From: Datisca glomerata | Taxonomy: Eukaryota > Streptophyta > Magnoliopsida > Cucurbitales > Datiscaceae | Reading direction: 5' to 3' | Assembly (NCBI GenBank): GCA_003255025.1 | Contig: QANY01007306.1 | Coordinates: forward strand, 1,164,707-1,228,706 | DNA: 64,000 nt | In this document: piece by piece, positions 41,767-52,491 of the stretch | Layout: the number at the start of each line of letters is the position of its first letter | How positions within the stretch are numbered: position 1 is the stretch's first letter | Notes under the pieces: model-generated | Told to the model about the DNA's origin: nothing | The model's input: only the letters and a program-made list of their open reading frames with translations | Database searches by the model: none | Position numbers and translations under genes: made by a program

Positions 41767-42845
41767 TCAATCTCCATCATGGATTACAAAAATTCGAGCT
41801 TCAAACATATATGTATATACATCAATAAAGGAACTAGTACAAAAAGAATACATGATGAAATGAAATATTACACGATGATCATGTATACATCGTGTAGTGT
41901 ACATGAGGCTTTCATGGGTATCGTGTAGTGTACACGAGGCCTTCGCGAGCATCGTGTCGTGTACACCACGTGATGATCGTGTAGACTTCGTGTGCTGTAA
42001 TAAGCCTTACACGATGAGTGCACGATGCTCGTGTAGTTCCATCGTGTAGACTACACGATGATCGTGTAGTTCCATCGTATAGGGTACACGACGAGTATAC
42101 GATCATCTTGTGGTCATCTTGTACACTACACGATGACGAGACACGATGATCGTGCAGTCCTCGATTGGTGTAATAGATGCTACACGATGCCCGTGAGCTG
42201 CTGAAGAAGTTCCTGATGCACCACACGATGATCGTGTCGTGTACACGAGATTTACACGAGGCTCATGTAGTACCCGTGCACACTACACCATCATCTGTAG
42301 TGATCATGTACAATAAATGAACTTTAAACAAAGTTCCATAAAGAATAAAATAAATAAATATTTTCAGAAAACTCATGAAAGTGAAAGACCCATGAAAATA
42401 GGAAGAAGACAAGTAAATCTTCCAGAAAGAATAAAACAAAACTTATACATGTTCTGGAGTGGAGAACTAGCAATCCGTCGCTGTTGTAGAAAGTAGGAAG
42501 AAGACGAAGAAGAAAATGAAGAGAAAAATAAAGAAGTAGAAAAAATGAAATACGAAGAAGGATAAATGGGATAGGGTGGGTATATAGGTTTTTAGTAGAC
42601 CACAACATTTGATTGAACAACTTGTAAGAAGAGCGGTGGGAAAAATATGAAAAAGTGAGTCAAAAGTCAGAGTAAGCGAGAAAATTAGTGTTATGATATA
42701 TTTCTGTAAAATGATTAGTGTGTGGGTTTACTTTAATAAAAAAACCCTTTTTAGGGGAGAGACCACAATTTGAGTCATTAAGTTCAGCACGAGCTATTAA
42801 GTTTAATTTTTGTGAGACTTGGTTTTAGTAGTGCAATAGTTTTAC

Positions 42846-44716
42846 GGACTTGGCTCCTCCTATTACCCCTTTCCCTCAAATTTTCTCGATGCATATTTAC
42901 ATGGTTCACACCTAGCAATTTTTTATTAAATGGCTTAGATTTATATTTTCTCATTGATAAGTAAACCAATCAATTAACTCTAGTTAAGTATATTATCTCA
43001 AATTTAACTCAAAAATAAATTGACTCTTTACTTCCCTCCAGAATAAAATATTTTCTCACACTGATTACCACTCGAACAGTTTCTAAGAAACAAACAGAAA
43101 GTTTGTTGAAATACCTACTCGAACAGTTTCTAAGAAAACAAACAGAAAATTAGTACAACACAGGCGATTGAAAAAAAAGTCAAACAAACAGAAAAAAAAC
43201 CCACGAACAAATCCCCCATCATTCATTAGAAAAACGAAATTAAACAACTACTACTCCTAATTCAATTGCAACGATAAAAAAAATAAAAAAACATGAAGAG
43301 AACCGAATATGACGACACCCACGTTTTAGTTTCAAAGCAATAGAAAAGAAATAGTGTTTCTTCAAATTTGATATCTAACATTACAGAATTTTACATACCC
43401 AATTCATGACACACTTTAATTCAAATACTTCGATAAACTCCAATATTCATTTCTCGCAAGTACAAAGGTATAATTTATTAGATATATGTGAAATAGAAAA
43501 AAAATTAACAACTTTTTTACGTTATAAAAAAGTTTTATCTTGAGTATGTTGAGTATCGTAGTGCTTTCATAATTCTTCAATAAATCATAATAAAATGATT
43601 TCTGAAAGAATATTAAAAAAATAAAATTATAACAAGCATGAACAAATTATTTTGTTACATCTGAAAGGAAGATAGAAACTTACTGTAGGTTTGAAATCTG
43701 GACTTGAGATGGAGCAGTTGTTGGATGACAAGAATTGCTAACCTTCTTCTTTTTTGAATCTTTTTCCATGCAGCCTTTGAGTCGACGCCTTCCTTGATCG
43801 GTCACGAATTTTCTCTTCAGACCTTCCGCTTAGTCAATGTTGACATTCTCAAACACTTCATTCTGGTTGTGTTCAATTTTTGTGTTATCACAGCTAGTAG
43901 AAGGATAAAATGAAGTTTCATTATGCGTTGCATTAAGACCATTTAACTTTTCAAGAAGCTCGTTACCAAACTTCGCAACCAATTTAAATCATGTTTCTGA
44001 TTCAGCTGCTATACGAACAAGAGTAGGACATAATCTTCTATATCTTGTTGTGGTTGTTATGGTTGGATTCTCTTCGTTGTTATTCTCACAAGTTTCTATT
44101 CTCCCATTAATTCTAGCATTTTTTGTCCACCGCCTCAAAATATAACAACTTGGTATCATTGTCTTCACGTTTAACACGTCTAGAATCTTTAATGCATGAC
44201 TGCATAATATTCCAAAGTGTTCAAATTTTTTGCAGCTACATGTAACTCTTGTAGTCATGATCTTATGTCGTGATTGTATGCATTTGAGTGCTTCCTAGAG
44301 TACTAACCTTGTAAAATGATAGTGCTTCGTGAATGACACAATCATGGATCACCATGATAAGTAAATTCAACCACTCTCGTTGAAATATATCAAATATGGT
44401 TTTCTTTGTAGACATCCCTTGCGTGCCTTAGTAATGGAATATCCACTTTTAATATGGGCAATTTTTGCTTCTTAGAAACTGTTCGCGAGGTAATTAGTGT
44501 GGGAAAAATATTTTATTTTAGAGGGAAGTAAATAGTCAATTTATTTTTTAGTTAAATTTGAAACAATGTACTTAACTAGAGTTAAATTGATTGATTTGCT
44601 TATCAATGAGAAAAAAATAAATATGAGTCATTTAATAAAAAATTATAAAGTGTCAACCATCTAAATGTGCGTTGAGGAAAATTGCGGGAAAATGATAATG
44701 AGAAAGAACCAAGTCC
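42846..44716. mobile_element. MULE-3: short MULE with long TIRs and FAR1-type remnant
   Basis: Termini GGACTTGG (42846) and CCAAGTCC (ending 44716) start inverted repeats of about 250 bp (42846-43110 and 44465-44716), including shared TTAACTCTAGTTAAGTA and GAACAGTTTCTAAGAA. Immediately outside are TAGTTTTAC (42837-42845) and TAGTTTTTC (44717-44725), a 9-bp duplication with one mismatch, as expected for MULEs. The inside carries only the 3' part of a FAR1-like gene, so the element is non-autonomous. It lies just 99 bp from the right end of MULE-2. Confidence 0.85.
43700..44420 (-). pseudogene. FAR1-related (FHY3/FAR1 family) C-terminal remnant
   Basis: On the minus strand the sequence reads FDIFQREW and HEALSFYK, then after a gap the SWIM zinc finger CSCKKFEHFGILCSHALKIL (about 44240-44180) and YILRRWTKNAR. 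The C-terminal basic tail has EGLKRKFVTDQGRRRLKGCM and KKKK near 43800-43745. This is the C-terminal third of FAR1/FRS proteins, which descend from MULE transposases. The FAR1 N-terminal domain and DDE core are absent, and there is a stop near 43830. It may be a deleted transposase of a Jittery-like MULE rather than a host FRS gene. Confidence 0.83.
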
Positions 44717-44769
44717 TAGTTTTTCATGCATAAATTGTTTTCATATCTCAATTCTAATATAATGATCCT

Positions 44770-45200
44770 TATTCTCAAGACGCCAACTGCTATAATTGTT
44801 AATGAGTTTCATCCAATTGCTTTAGGCAATTTATTCTTTTTAAGTTATTACTAAGATTATAAATGATCGTCTTGTCATTGTCTCTTCTCGCATGATCTTC
44901 CCCAATCAATATGGTTTCATTAAACGCTGTCAAATCATTGACTAAATAGATGGTGTTGAATGTTTTTACTCCACTAGAATCTCGGTGCTTATTGATGGGT
45001 CATTTAGGGGTCTTTTCCGGTGTTCGCTGGGTGAGCATGCATGGTGATCCTCTTTCTCCCCTTCTTTTGGCTGATGATTTAGGGGTCTTTTGTTTGTCTG
45101 ATGATTTAGGGGTCTTTTGTTTGTCTGATGATTTTTTAGCAGATATCTTACTCACTTTGTAGGTTTGAGTTCTTTGATTCTAATTTCTTCCCCGATTGGG
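44770..45200 (+). pseudogene. LINE reverse transcriptase fragment
   Basis: Plus-strand frames give HPIALGNL, then VITKIINDRLVIVSSRMIFP and NQYGFIKRCQIID. After a jump, FRCSLG followed by HGDPLSPLL is the usual CSRGVRQGDPLSPLLF motif of plant LINE reverse transcriptases. A 27-bp direct duplication (GATGATTTAGGGGTCTTTTG unit) follows at 45073-45126. The YADD catalytic region is missing. Inactive fragment. Confidence 0.75.
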
Positions 45201-45399
45201 ATGCGTGCTTTGACACGTTTTTATTGTGGATGATGTTTTACTCTTCTGTCCAAGTGGACGAAAAATAAAAATTTGTTCACTTCAACCATTTAATCATATT
45301 AAATCTTAAAACCCTACTTACAATTATGCATACTTAGTTAAACGTGTTCACCAGATATATAAATGATTTATACCTTATGTTGTATTGGAGAATTACTGA

Positions 45400-46190
45400 C
45401 TTAGTGGAATCCTATTGATTGTTTTTGTGTTCTTCGTTCTTCATAGAACTCGAATCAGCTTTCACACCAACAATCGTTTGTATGATTCAAAAGTATATCT
45501 CAATCGGATGTTGATCAGGAATTGAGTGTGGGCTCTCAAAACAACTGAAAAAGATAAATCAGATTTTTCCTTCTCATTTGTTTATTCCGACGACAACTAG
45601 GGGGAGGAAGAGAAACTGTGTTTTCTTTGCTATGTGTAATCACACATTGTGTTAGAGTTAGTTTTTCATTCATGTTTTTATGAGCTACTCCTGAGATCGA
45701 ATGAGTCCACATGAATAAAATTATAATGTCAAATATTCAGTGAATTTAACTCCATAAATTTCCAACCTATTTAATCCTGTCATCGTATGACTTCACTATA
45801 TGTCCGATGCCGAATCAACTCCCGATTCATGTACGTTAAATTTTATGTTGTTGCAGATAAACTATTTTATTTGACAGTACACAAAAATACCCTTCGTGAT
45901 ATCAGTAGCAATAACGAGATGTAAAATTATCATTTTACCCATCTAGTTATTATTTATTTAACTCTTTTATTGACTATGAATAAGAAATACATAACAGTGA
46001 ATTATTTCGTACAGTTTACCATTTCTTATTCACATAGAATATTGGCCAAGTTAATTTATTCACACATATATCAATTAAACATAATGTGATATTGTTGCAT
46101 TTATAATCTCAACGTGAATTTTCATATATGTGAATCATGCAACTCCAACATACTTAAATCACGATCATAACAACCAATGTATTTTGCAAT
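45400..46190 (-). mobile_element. Second copy of the left-edge LTR-like repeat
   Basis: From GAATTGAGTGTGGGCTCTC (45521) to the phrase AACTCCAACATA (about 46141) this matches 980-1970 in order and orientation, with many substitutions and indels. It stops before the part that holds the LTR 5' end at 2506. It is a truncated, old copy. Confidence 0.6.
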
Positions 46191-46199
46191 CTCTCATAA

Positions 46200-48046
46200 A
46201 ATGATCCTTGTAAATTTATTTTCACCTTTCATTTCATTTCACCGTTTCCCGAAATTTCTAATTATCTCACTTCAAAAATTAATTTCAACTTATCTTTTTT
46301 ATCTTTAACTATTTTCACCATTAACATTTCAAGTACGTAGTTTAGCCTTTTTAAGTACATTTAGTTAGAGACTTTTAGCCTTTAAGCCACGTAATTTGTG
46401 ATTGACTACGTAAAAAGATCACCAATCATTCATTTTATGAGGATTTGAACCCTCATTATAATTTTAATTCATTATAAGAGTCACTTTTATGAAAGAGTAT
46501 TAATAAATTGTCATAATTAAAATTTATAACTTAATTTATTTCATGTTTAATCTTTAATTAATTTATATTAAAAGGCAGAAACTTTGAGAAGCCTTAGACA
46601 AATTTATCCTGTCTTTATTCCCCTTATTATAATAATACCTGTCACACACAAGTTGTAATTGGTTATCTTATGATGCCATGTCAACAGTTTTTTTTTACTA
46701 TTTAGACTATCAAAACTTATTGCAAAGAAATAAATATAACTCGCTACTGTTTGCTTATAGTGGTGATTAATTGAGCTTCCATAAAAATAGAGTATTTCAT
46801 TAATGTAAATCTTCAAAACAACAAAAATACTCAATCATGTATAGCTATCATTTATAATTCAATTTATATGTTTATGACAAAAATACTAAACTATGATATT
46901 ATCGACTTTAATTCACATTCATGCATGTGATTTTAAGATTTAATCATTTTTTCACATTAAGACATGTGTAATCTAACTTAAAATCTTATCCATCTTTAAA
47001 TGAGCGATGTGGTTAGCAATAAATTATATTCTTAACCATAGTATAAATTTTTATATTGAATGTATTAGATTCTTAATCTAGTCTTATTTTAATAATAACA
47101 ATATTCTACTTGACAAACAACAACAACAATAATAATAATAATAATAATAAGAATAATATTGTAATTATAATAACAATAAAAAATGCTATGTAATAAATAT
47201 GTTTACTATTAATTTGACTCTTCATAAAAGATTAATTCTACACCGATCAAGTTTTAAATAAAATATAAACGATCAAATGATATGTCAATCATCATATATT
47301 AATAATTTTAATATTCATTAAAATTATTTACTAAATTAACCTCAATGATTTATAAATTGGCCGGTATGAAATTACTCTTCATAAATTATAGTAATTATAT
47401 AATTAATATGATTTTAATTATAGATAACTGCAAAAGGATAATTATTTAATTTTTTTTCACAATCCACAACCTTCAAATGCATGTCTTTTAAACTTATATT
47501 TTCACTAACTAAAACCTAGTCTCCTCAATTTCTCTTCTAAAATTAAACAAAAGGTTTAAAAATATTTTTGTTGGGTCAAGGAAAATGGAAGGTTTAAATA
47601 TAATGTGAAATGAGCTTGAACTATTTGTTTCCCAACCAGTTATATAATTCAAATTAACTACTTCATATTCTACTTCATTTCGAGTTGTGCTTAGCTATTC
47701 TCTTTAATGATACGGTGTCATAAAAAAATTAATTTAACTTTTTTATCATCTACACATGATTTATGTGTCGAAAAAGGTGAGTATAAAGTTTGAAAAAAAA
47801 TGATGAGAATGCAAAAAATAACAAACAAAGTGTAAGAAAATTTAAGTGAAATTGAAGCATAAAATGTGATTTATTTGAGTTTAATATCCGACATCTAATA
47901 TGCCTATATTTAAATTATTCTCATTCAAAAATTTCACTGATATTATTAGATAAGTGTTATGTTGATTTTTGGTATAATAATTGTACTACATATAATTTTT
48001 ATATTATTTTCGTTCATACTTGATTTAAATTTTCAGGCAAATAATA
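46200..48046. other. AT-rich DNA, no gene seen
   Basis: Long AT-rich stretch with an AAT/AAC microsatellite at about 47116-47158. No coding signal. Part or all of it may belong to the Helitron whose 3' end is at 48080. Confidence 0.5.
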
Positions 48047-48047
48047 C

Positions 48048-48080
48048 AACGTGCAACGCACGTTATAGAAAAACTCTAGT
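48048..48080 (+). mobile_element. Helitron-like 3' terminus
   Basis: A 7-bp stem hairpin, AACGTGC-AAC-GCACGTT (48048-48064), is followed 11 nt later by CTAG with a T after it (48076-48080). A short GC-rich hairpin about 10-12 nt before CTRR is the hallmark of plant Helitron 3' ends. The 5' TC end was not located and no Rep/helicase coding was seen, so this would be a non-autonomous copy. Confidence 0.6.
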
Positions 48081-48559
48081 GTATATATAATTTATTCAGA
48101 AAAATGATATAGAAATTTAACATTAAACTCAATAATGCTGGATAAAAAATTAATATATAATTATGTTGGATTAAAATTTCATGAAATCTTAATTGACTAC
48201 AAATTTAGCCATTGTATAAGTTACGGTATAATTTAAACCGTAGCAGAGCACAATTATATGTTAATTTCACCTTGAAACTAGAATTGCCACAAGAAAAATA
48301 AGAAGTGTTATTTCTCTACTAAATAATTTTAAATTAAATAATAGAATTTTTTTTAATTTAAAATTTAAATGAGAAGTAACATAATATTTTTCAATTAAGT
48401 AGTAGGGACAAATTTGTCAAAAAAATATTCATTCTCAAATCAACAGTTTTACATATAGTATACAAGTATAGGTATATAGTTAATATACATAAAAACAATG
48501 TCTTTATTATTAACGTTTTAGTTCTTCAAAAAATTGAATTATAGTAAAAATGAGAATTT

Positions 48560-48822
48560 GAATTCAAACTGAACGGTAACAGTAGTTACAGTATCCCCTC
48601 TTTCTTCAAGAAGTGTATTTTGAATTCAACTTAACGGCAATTTAAACTAAACGGTAACAGTATCCCCTCTCTCTAATAATTCAAACTAAACGGTAACAAT
48701 ATTTTCTCTCCTCTCTAATTCAAACTGAACGGAATCAGTATCGCCTCTCCTCTGTCCCTTCTCTCTCTACTGTCGTTCTCTCTCTACTGTCGTTCTCTCT
48801 CTACTGTCGTTCTCTCTCTAAG
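48560..48822. repeat. Short direct repeats and pyrimidine-rich tract
   Basis: An ATTCAAACT.AACGGTAACAG unit recurs about four times between 48560 and 48740. CTCTCTCTACTGTCGTT then repeats three times at about 48764-48818. The CT-rich tract resembles a plant 5' leader. No gene start could be tied to it. Confidence 0.7.
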
Positions 48823-49063
48823 GCAAAGCGGTGGACCTATCTCACTCAACCCACTATCTGCTTAGTTACATTCAATTCTCTCTCTCCCCCCTCTTCCTCC
48901 AAGCTTCATTATCACCAAACTCATCCACATCAAGCGTTAATGTTTACTGGGTATGCCATTCATTTTGTCTCAGATCTACCAGAACTCACTTCTTCGACGA
49001 ATCCATCTCAGTCTTATCTCCCTGTACCTGTTCTGAACCAAACCCATTTTTTCTTGACTGCAA

Positions 49064-50230
49064 ATTGTACAATAGAGAGCCTTGACTGCTTTGGCTTCTA
49101 TTCCCGATTCGTCTCAGGTATTTTCATGAAAAATTTATTGGCTGTCAATTTTTTGTAGTTGAGTTAGAATGACACACATTAGGGCATTGTCATCCTCAGG
49201 AGCATACACATTAGGGCATTGTCATCCTCAGGAGCATTTCCAAAAATGCTAATACTATGTCGAGAATAGATTGCGGCCTTTCTGTTCATATACATTGTGA
49301 CTAGAGCTGACAAAAGGTGGTCAATTTTTACTCAAATGTTTTTCGTGGTTTTTTGTTTGGTTTAGACCTATAAGTTAATTATTACGCTTTTTTTTGTAAT
49401 TTTCAGATTTGGGCGGCTGTTGATATGAACCTAAATATTTATTGGTGAGAAAAAATGAAAAAGTAAGAAAAAAGGGAAAAAGAAAGAAAAGAAAAAAAGA
49501 GAGAAGGAAAAAAAGAAAAAAAAGAAAGAAAAAAAGAAAATTAAAGAAAAGCAAAAGGGAAAAAAGAAAAAAAAAAGATTTGGTTGGCTTTTGGTTGAGA
49601 AGCTTAAACTTGATCCTGAAAATTTATTACGGCTTTGTTTGGAGCATGAGGAGAAATTTGTTGCAGCACGATGCGAAGCTTGTAGTTACAATTTTTTTAC
49701 GAGGTTGTACTTGTGTTTTATATTTGTTAGTTGTTTTTGTGGTTTTTAAATTAGTGCTCTGATTTTTTAAGAAAGATCTCTCAGGTTAGGCAAATTACTT
49801 TTTGTGTAGGATTAAAACACATTTACAGTGGCGGAAATGGTGTGGCTTCTTGGTCGTCTTCGTGAGAGGGTTTTTCCCGTATTGCATCAGCATATCATAA
49901 TAGTCTTCAGAAAATCTTGGATATATTTGAAATGCTGTTAAATATTCTTATAAATGCCCCTCTTGCTAATCGACCAACAAAAAGAACCCCTCTTGTTAAG
50001 GTATAATGATTTCAACTATCTGCGATTTTTTTGGTTACTGATTTGTTTGTGTTGAAGAACAAGTTGTTCTTCATATTGATTTAAAACTTTTAATGTAATT
50101 TCTGTCTGGATATGCATATTATTAGTGATTTTAGAGTTGCTAAATGTCTCTCTCTCTTTCTGTTGTCGTTTCAGCCACTCTCCACTACCTCCACCTCCTA
50201 TGGGCTAAAGCATTGATTTCCATCTTCACT
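49064..50230 (+). pseudogene. Diverged importin-like repeat unit (first copy)
   Basis: This segment is collinear with the array starting at 53976. A degenerate copy of the QKRALTALA exon lies at about 49064-49117. A GA-rich tract follows (49448-49580), then the KLDPENLLRLCLEHEEKFV exon-like segment (about 49605-49680) and a stretch shared with 54760-55140. A 32-bp tandem duplication (ACACATTAGGGCATTGTC unit) lies at 49170-49232. It is the most diverged copy and stands apart from the main array. Confidence 0.65.
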
Positions 50231-50715
50231 TAATCTCTCTGATCTACCGAATGTAAGTAAAATAGGAATTTTTATAAATTTCACTTATTTAGGGTTTTTA
50301 TTTAAATTTTTTATGTTTTTAGTCAAACTTTGTAATTATATTTTTCTTTCGATATAAATCGTTACTTATCCAAAAAATTAATTTCATTTCTTTATGTTAG
50401 ATATCTGTAGTCTGCTGGAGATTGTTTATTGATATGCTTACGAAAGTGGGGTTGGTTTGGTAGCTAAATGATTATATGAAGAGTTTTTAGTTCGTCTTTT
50501 TCTTATATATCTATTATTTGGACCATATCCTTACATTTAGCCAAATGGTTAGCTGGTGGTGCTCCTTTTCTCTTCTTAACTATCCCCGGAATTCCTGTGG
50601 AGTTGGATGCTGATAAATTTCATGGAAAAAATCAATTTCAGAAGATAAATTACATTATATGAATGCTGTTTTCTGATAACCAGTGAGATTGTTCAAGAAT
50701 TTTGACTTTCTGATC

Positions 50716-52491
50716 GTTGCAATCAAGAAAATTCGTCTTAACATAAAGGGGGGGGGGTCAATTGCACTACTCTAGGAGAATTAAACTGCTGAAAGTGTTG
50801 TAGTTCCAAATATAATAGAGTTAATAGATGCATTCCCCATAAGGGGAACTTGCATCTTGTATTTTAATTCATGAAGACAGACCTTGAAGCTATTATACGT
50901 GATTTAAACATATTTGTTTCACCAGCTGACATTAAATCATACACTTCAGATGACATTGAAAGGCCTTGCTTATTATGATTTTTTTTGATAACGTGGGTAT
51001 CCGGAGCTTTGCCTCGACTAGTGCGTGAAATCTCAAATGCTCCGGGCCCATGGATGCGGCCCGGGTAAATAATGCCCCAGTGCCCTTAGAAAATTGTACT
51101 AGGGTGAGTTTCGAACCTGGGACATCGACCATTACCGGTCTATTCCCAGCGCGCCCGCCCTCCATTAGGCCAACCCCTTATGGTTTGAAAGGCCTTGCTT
51201 ATTGCCACAAGAAATGTGGTTTTTCGTAGGTATTAGATATCTGTTGATATAATTTTTAAGGGGTTTTTTGTAATGTTGTAGAGTTGTTTGTATTGTAGAG
51301 TTTGCTTGCTGGAAATTTTCTAATTTTGTGCCCATGCATTTTACAGGGATATGAAGCCAAACAATTTGTTAATAGGATCTAATGGACTACTAAAACTTGC
51401 AGATTTTGGTTTGGCACGAATATTTGGGAGCCCGGCTTGGAAATTTACTCACCAGGTATGTTCTCCTTGTCATACATGGGTGTGTATGCAAGTGTTACTT
51501 GTATGTAATTTGTGTTGGAATGCTGAAGGCTAAGTTTGTTATATCTAGTAGGTGCTTTTTTCGTCTGAATCCTAGCTTGTGGTATTACAAGTTCCGGAGG
51601 TAATTTTAACGATAATAAAATAATCTTGGTGAAAGAACTATCTTTATTTGGTTAAGATTCCATTCTCCATTTGCAGGTGAAAGAAATTTCCGGGCTTTGT
51701 TTTTTAATGTTCAATAGTTGTTGAAAGTATTCATTGCCACCCTTGAATTATTTAGCTAGTACAACAGACTGTAGACACTTTTCAATTCATCTACTGCTAG
51801 GTGGTTATTTTAGACGGTCTTAGAATTTTCACAAACTCAGTTCACTTTGGAGTAGGTCTTTGCTCAATGGTATAGAGCACCTGAGCTGTTTTTTGGCACC
51901 AAACAATATGAATCTAGTTTTAAATGTTTTTGTGGTTTCGTTGAAATTTTTAAGTAATGGAAAGTGAAACAGAAGCTTCTGTCTTATGATGTTGTTGCCT
52001 GTAGATACTTTCTCCTTTAGCAGGATATACTGGATTATAATGTTTTTGTCTTCATAATATATCTCTCTATTCCTTTTTCTCTTTTTCTTTAAGTATGCAC
52101 CAATTGATATGCTTAGGATTGTGGGGTTGGTTTGGTAGCTAAATGATTATATAAACAGTTTTAGTGCGTCTTCTTCTTATGTATCCATTATTTGGACCAT
52201 ATCCCTACATTTAGCCAAATGGTTTGGTGGTGGTGCTCCTTTTCTTTTCTTAACTATCCTTAAAGTCCTTGCGATCGCTAGATGCTGATAAGTGTTATGG
52301 AAAAATCAATTTCAGAAGTCAAGTAGAGTGACGTCAGAACGTGAGGGTCTTGAAGGAAACACTTACCTAGTTGATAGGGCTGATGATATTGCTGGACAGG
52401 CTGCTGGTGCAAGTTGGAATGAACCAGTATCAATGCCGGTCGATTTTTCTATTTTCGGTCTAAAACCTCTGAATAGACCAACAATAAACAG
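50716..52491 (+). pseudogene. CDKD (CDK-activating kinase) pseudogene
   Basis: Parts of a plant CDKD/CDK7-type kinase occur in order. VAIKKIRL is at 50716, with a G8 slip after it. HKGNLHLVF and [21 protein letters not shown] follow at about 50835-50930. LKGLAYCHKK (51190-51220) is separated from the preceding part by a [24 protein letters not shown] up to FTHQ is at about 51349-51457, with an AG acceptor and GT donor. WYRAPELFFGTKQY is at 51870-51915. The C-terminal MPVDFSIFGLKPLNRPTIN is at about 52430-52491, again with a GT donor. Several stops, frameshifts and missing exons show it is dead. Introns are kept, so it arose by genomic duplication or capture. Confidence 0.85.
50975..51184 (-). 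mobile_element. tRNA-derived SINE inside a CDKD exon
   Basis: On the minus strand the element has an A box (TGGCCTAATGG, near 51172) and a B box (GGTTCGAAACTC, near 51118) and ends in an A-rich tail (TTTTTTTT on plus at 50980). It is flanked by a perfect 19-bp duplication, TTGAAAGGCCTTGCTTATT, at 50956-50974 and 51185-51203. That duplicated target is coding sequence of the CDKD exon (the LKGLAYC region). Confidence 0.88.

Larger units (their letters stand above)
34985..42310. repeat. Dispersed TCGTGTAG-CTACACGA palindromes throughout MULE-2
   Basis: The palindrome TCGTGTAGNCTACACGA and close variants form clusters at about 34990-35085, 36290-36440, 38395-38460, 38795-38960, 39730-39780, 40475-40520 and 41865-42300. 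The last is the densest and lies subterminally. Most copies sit in introns or untranslated parts, not in the conserved coding blocks. Spacing is irregular, so this is not a simple tandem repeat. Confidence 0.8.
34496..42746. mobile_element. MULE-2: Mutator-like element with ULP1-like and MURA genes
   Basis: The ends form a degenerate TIR of about 100 bp. The left end starts GGTTTTTTTTATAAA at 34496 and the right end, read in reverse, starts GGTTTTTTTATTAAAG at 42746. Both then share AATCATTTTA, a TAACA.TAATTTTC block and AACTCACTTT-type sequence. Inside are a plus-strand ULP1-like protease gene and a minus-strand MURA transposase facing it. This layout matches ULP1-carrying MULEs (Kaonashi type) known from cucurbits, rice and Arabidopsis. 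CTTTTT flanks both ends but a clear 9-bp duplication was not found. Confidence 0.8.

Noticed and set aside
34985..42310. CRISPR-like or phage-type repeat array
   Set aside because: Repeats are palindromes with irregular spacing inside a plant MULE; there are no spacers of constant size and the genome is eukaryotic.
42324..42620. A minus-strand hydrophobic small protein near the MULE-2 right end
   Set aside because: It is low-complexity TTC/TTT sequence near the TIR without conservation or start context.
49442..49580. Long Lys/Arg-rich open frames on plus and Phe/Leu/Ser-rich frames on minus over GA tracts (also near 54300, 56100, 57700, 59250, 61050, 62200, 63600)
   Set aside because: They are composition artefacts of AAAGA/GAAAA repeats, with length varying between array copies and no conserved ends.
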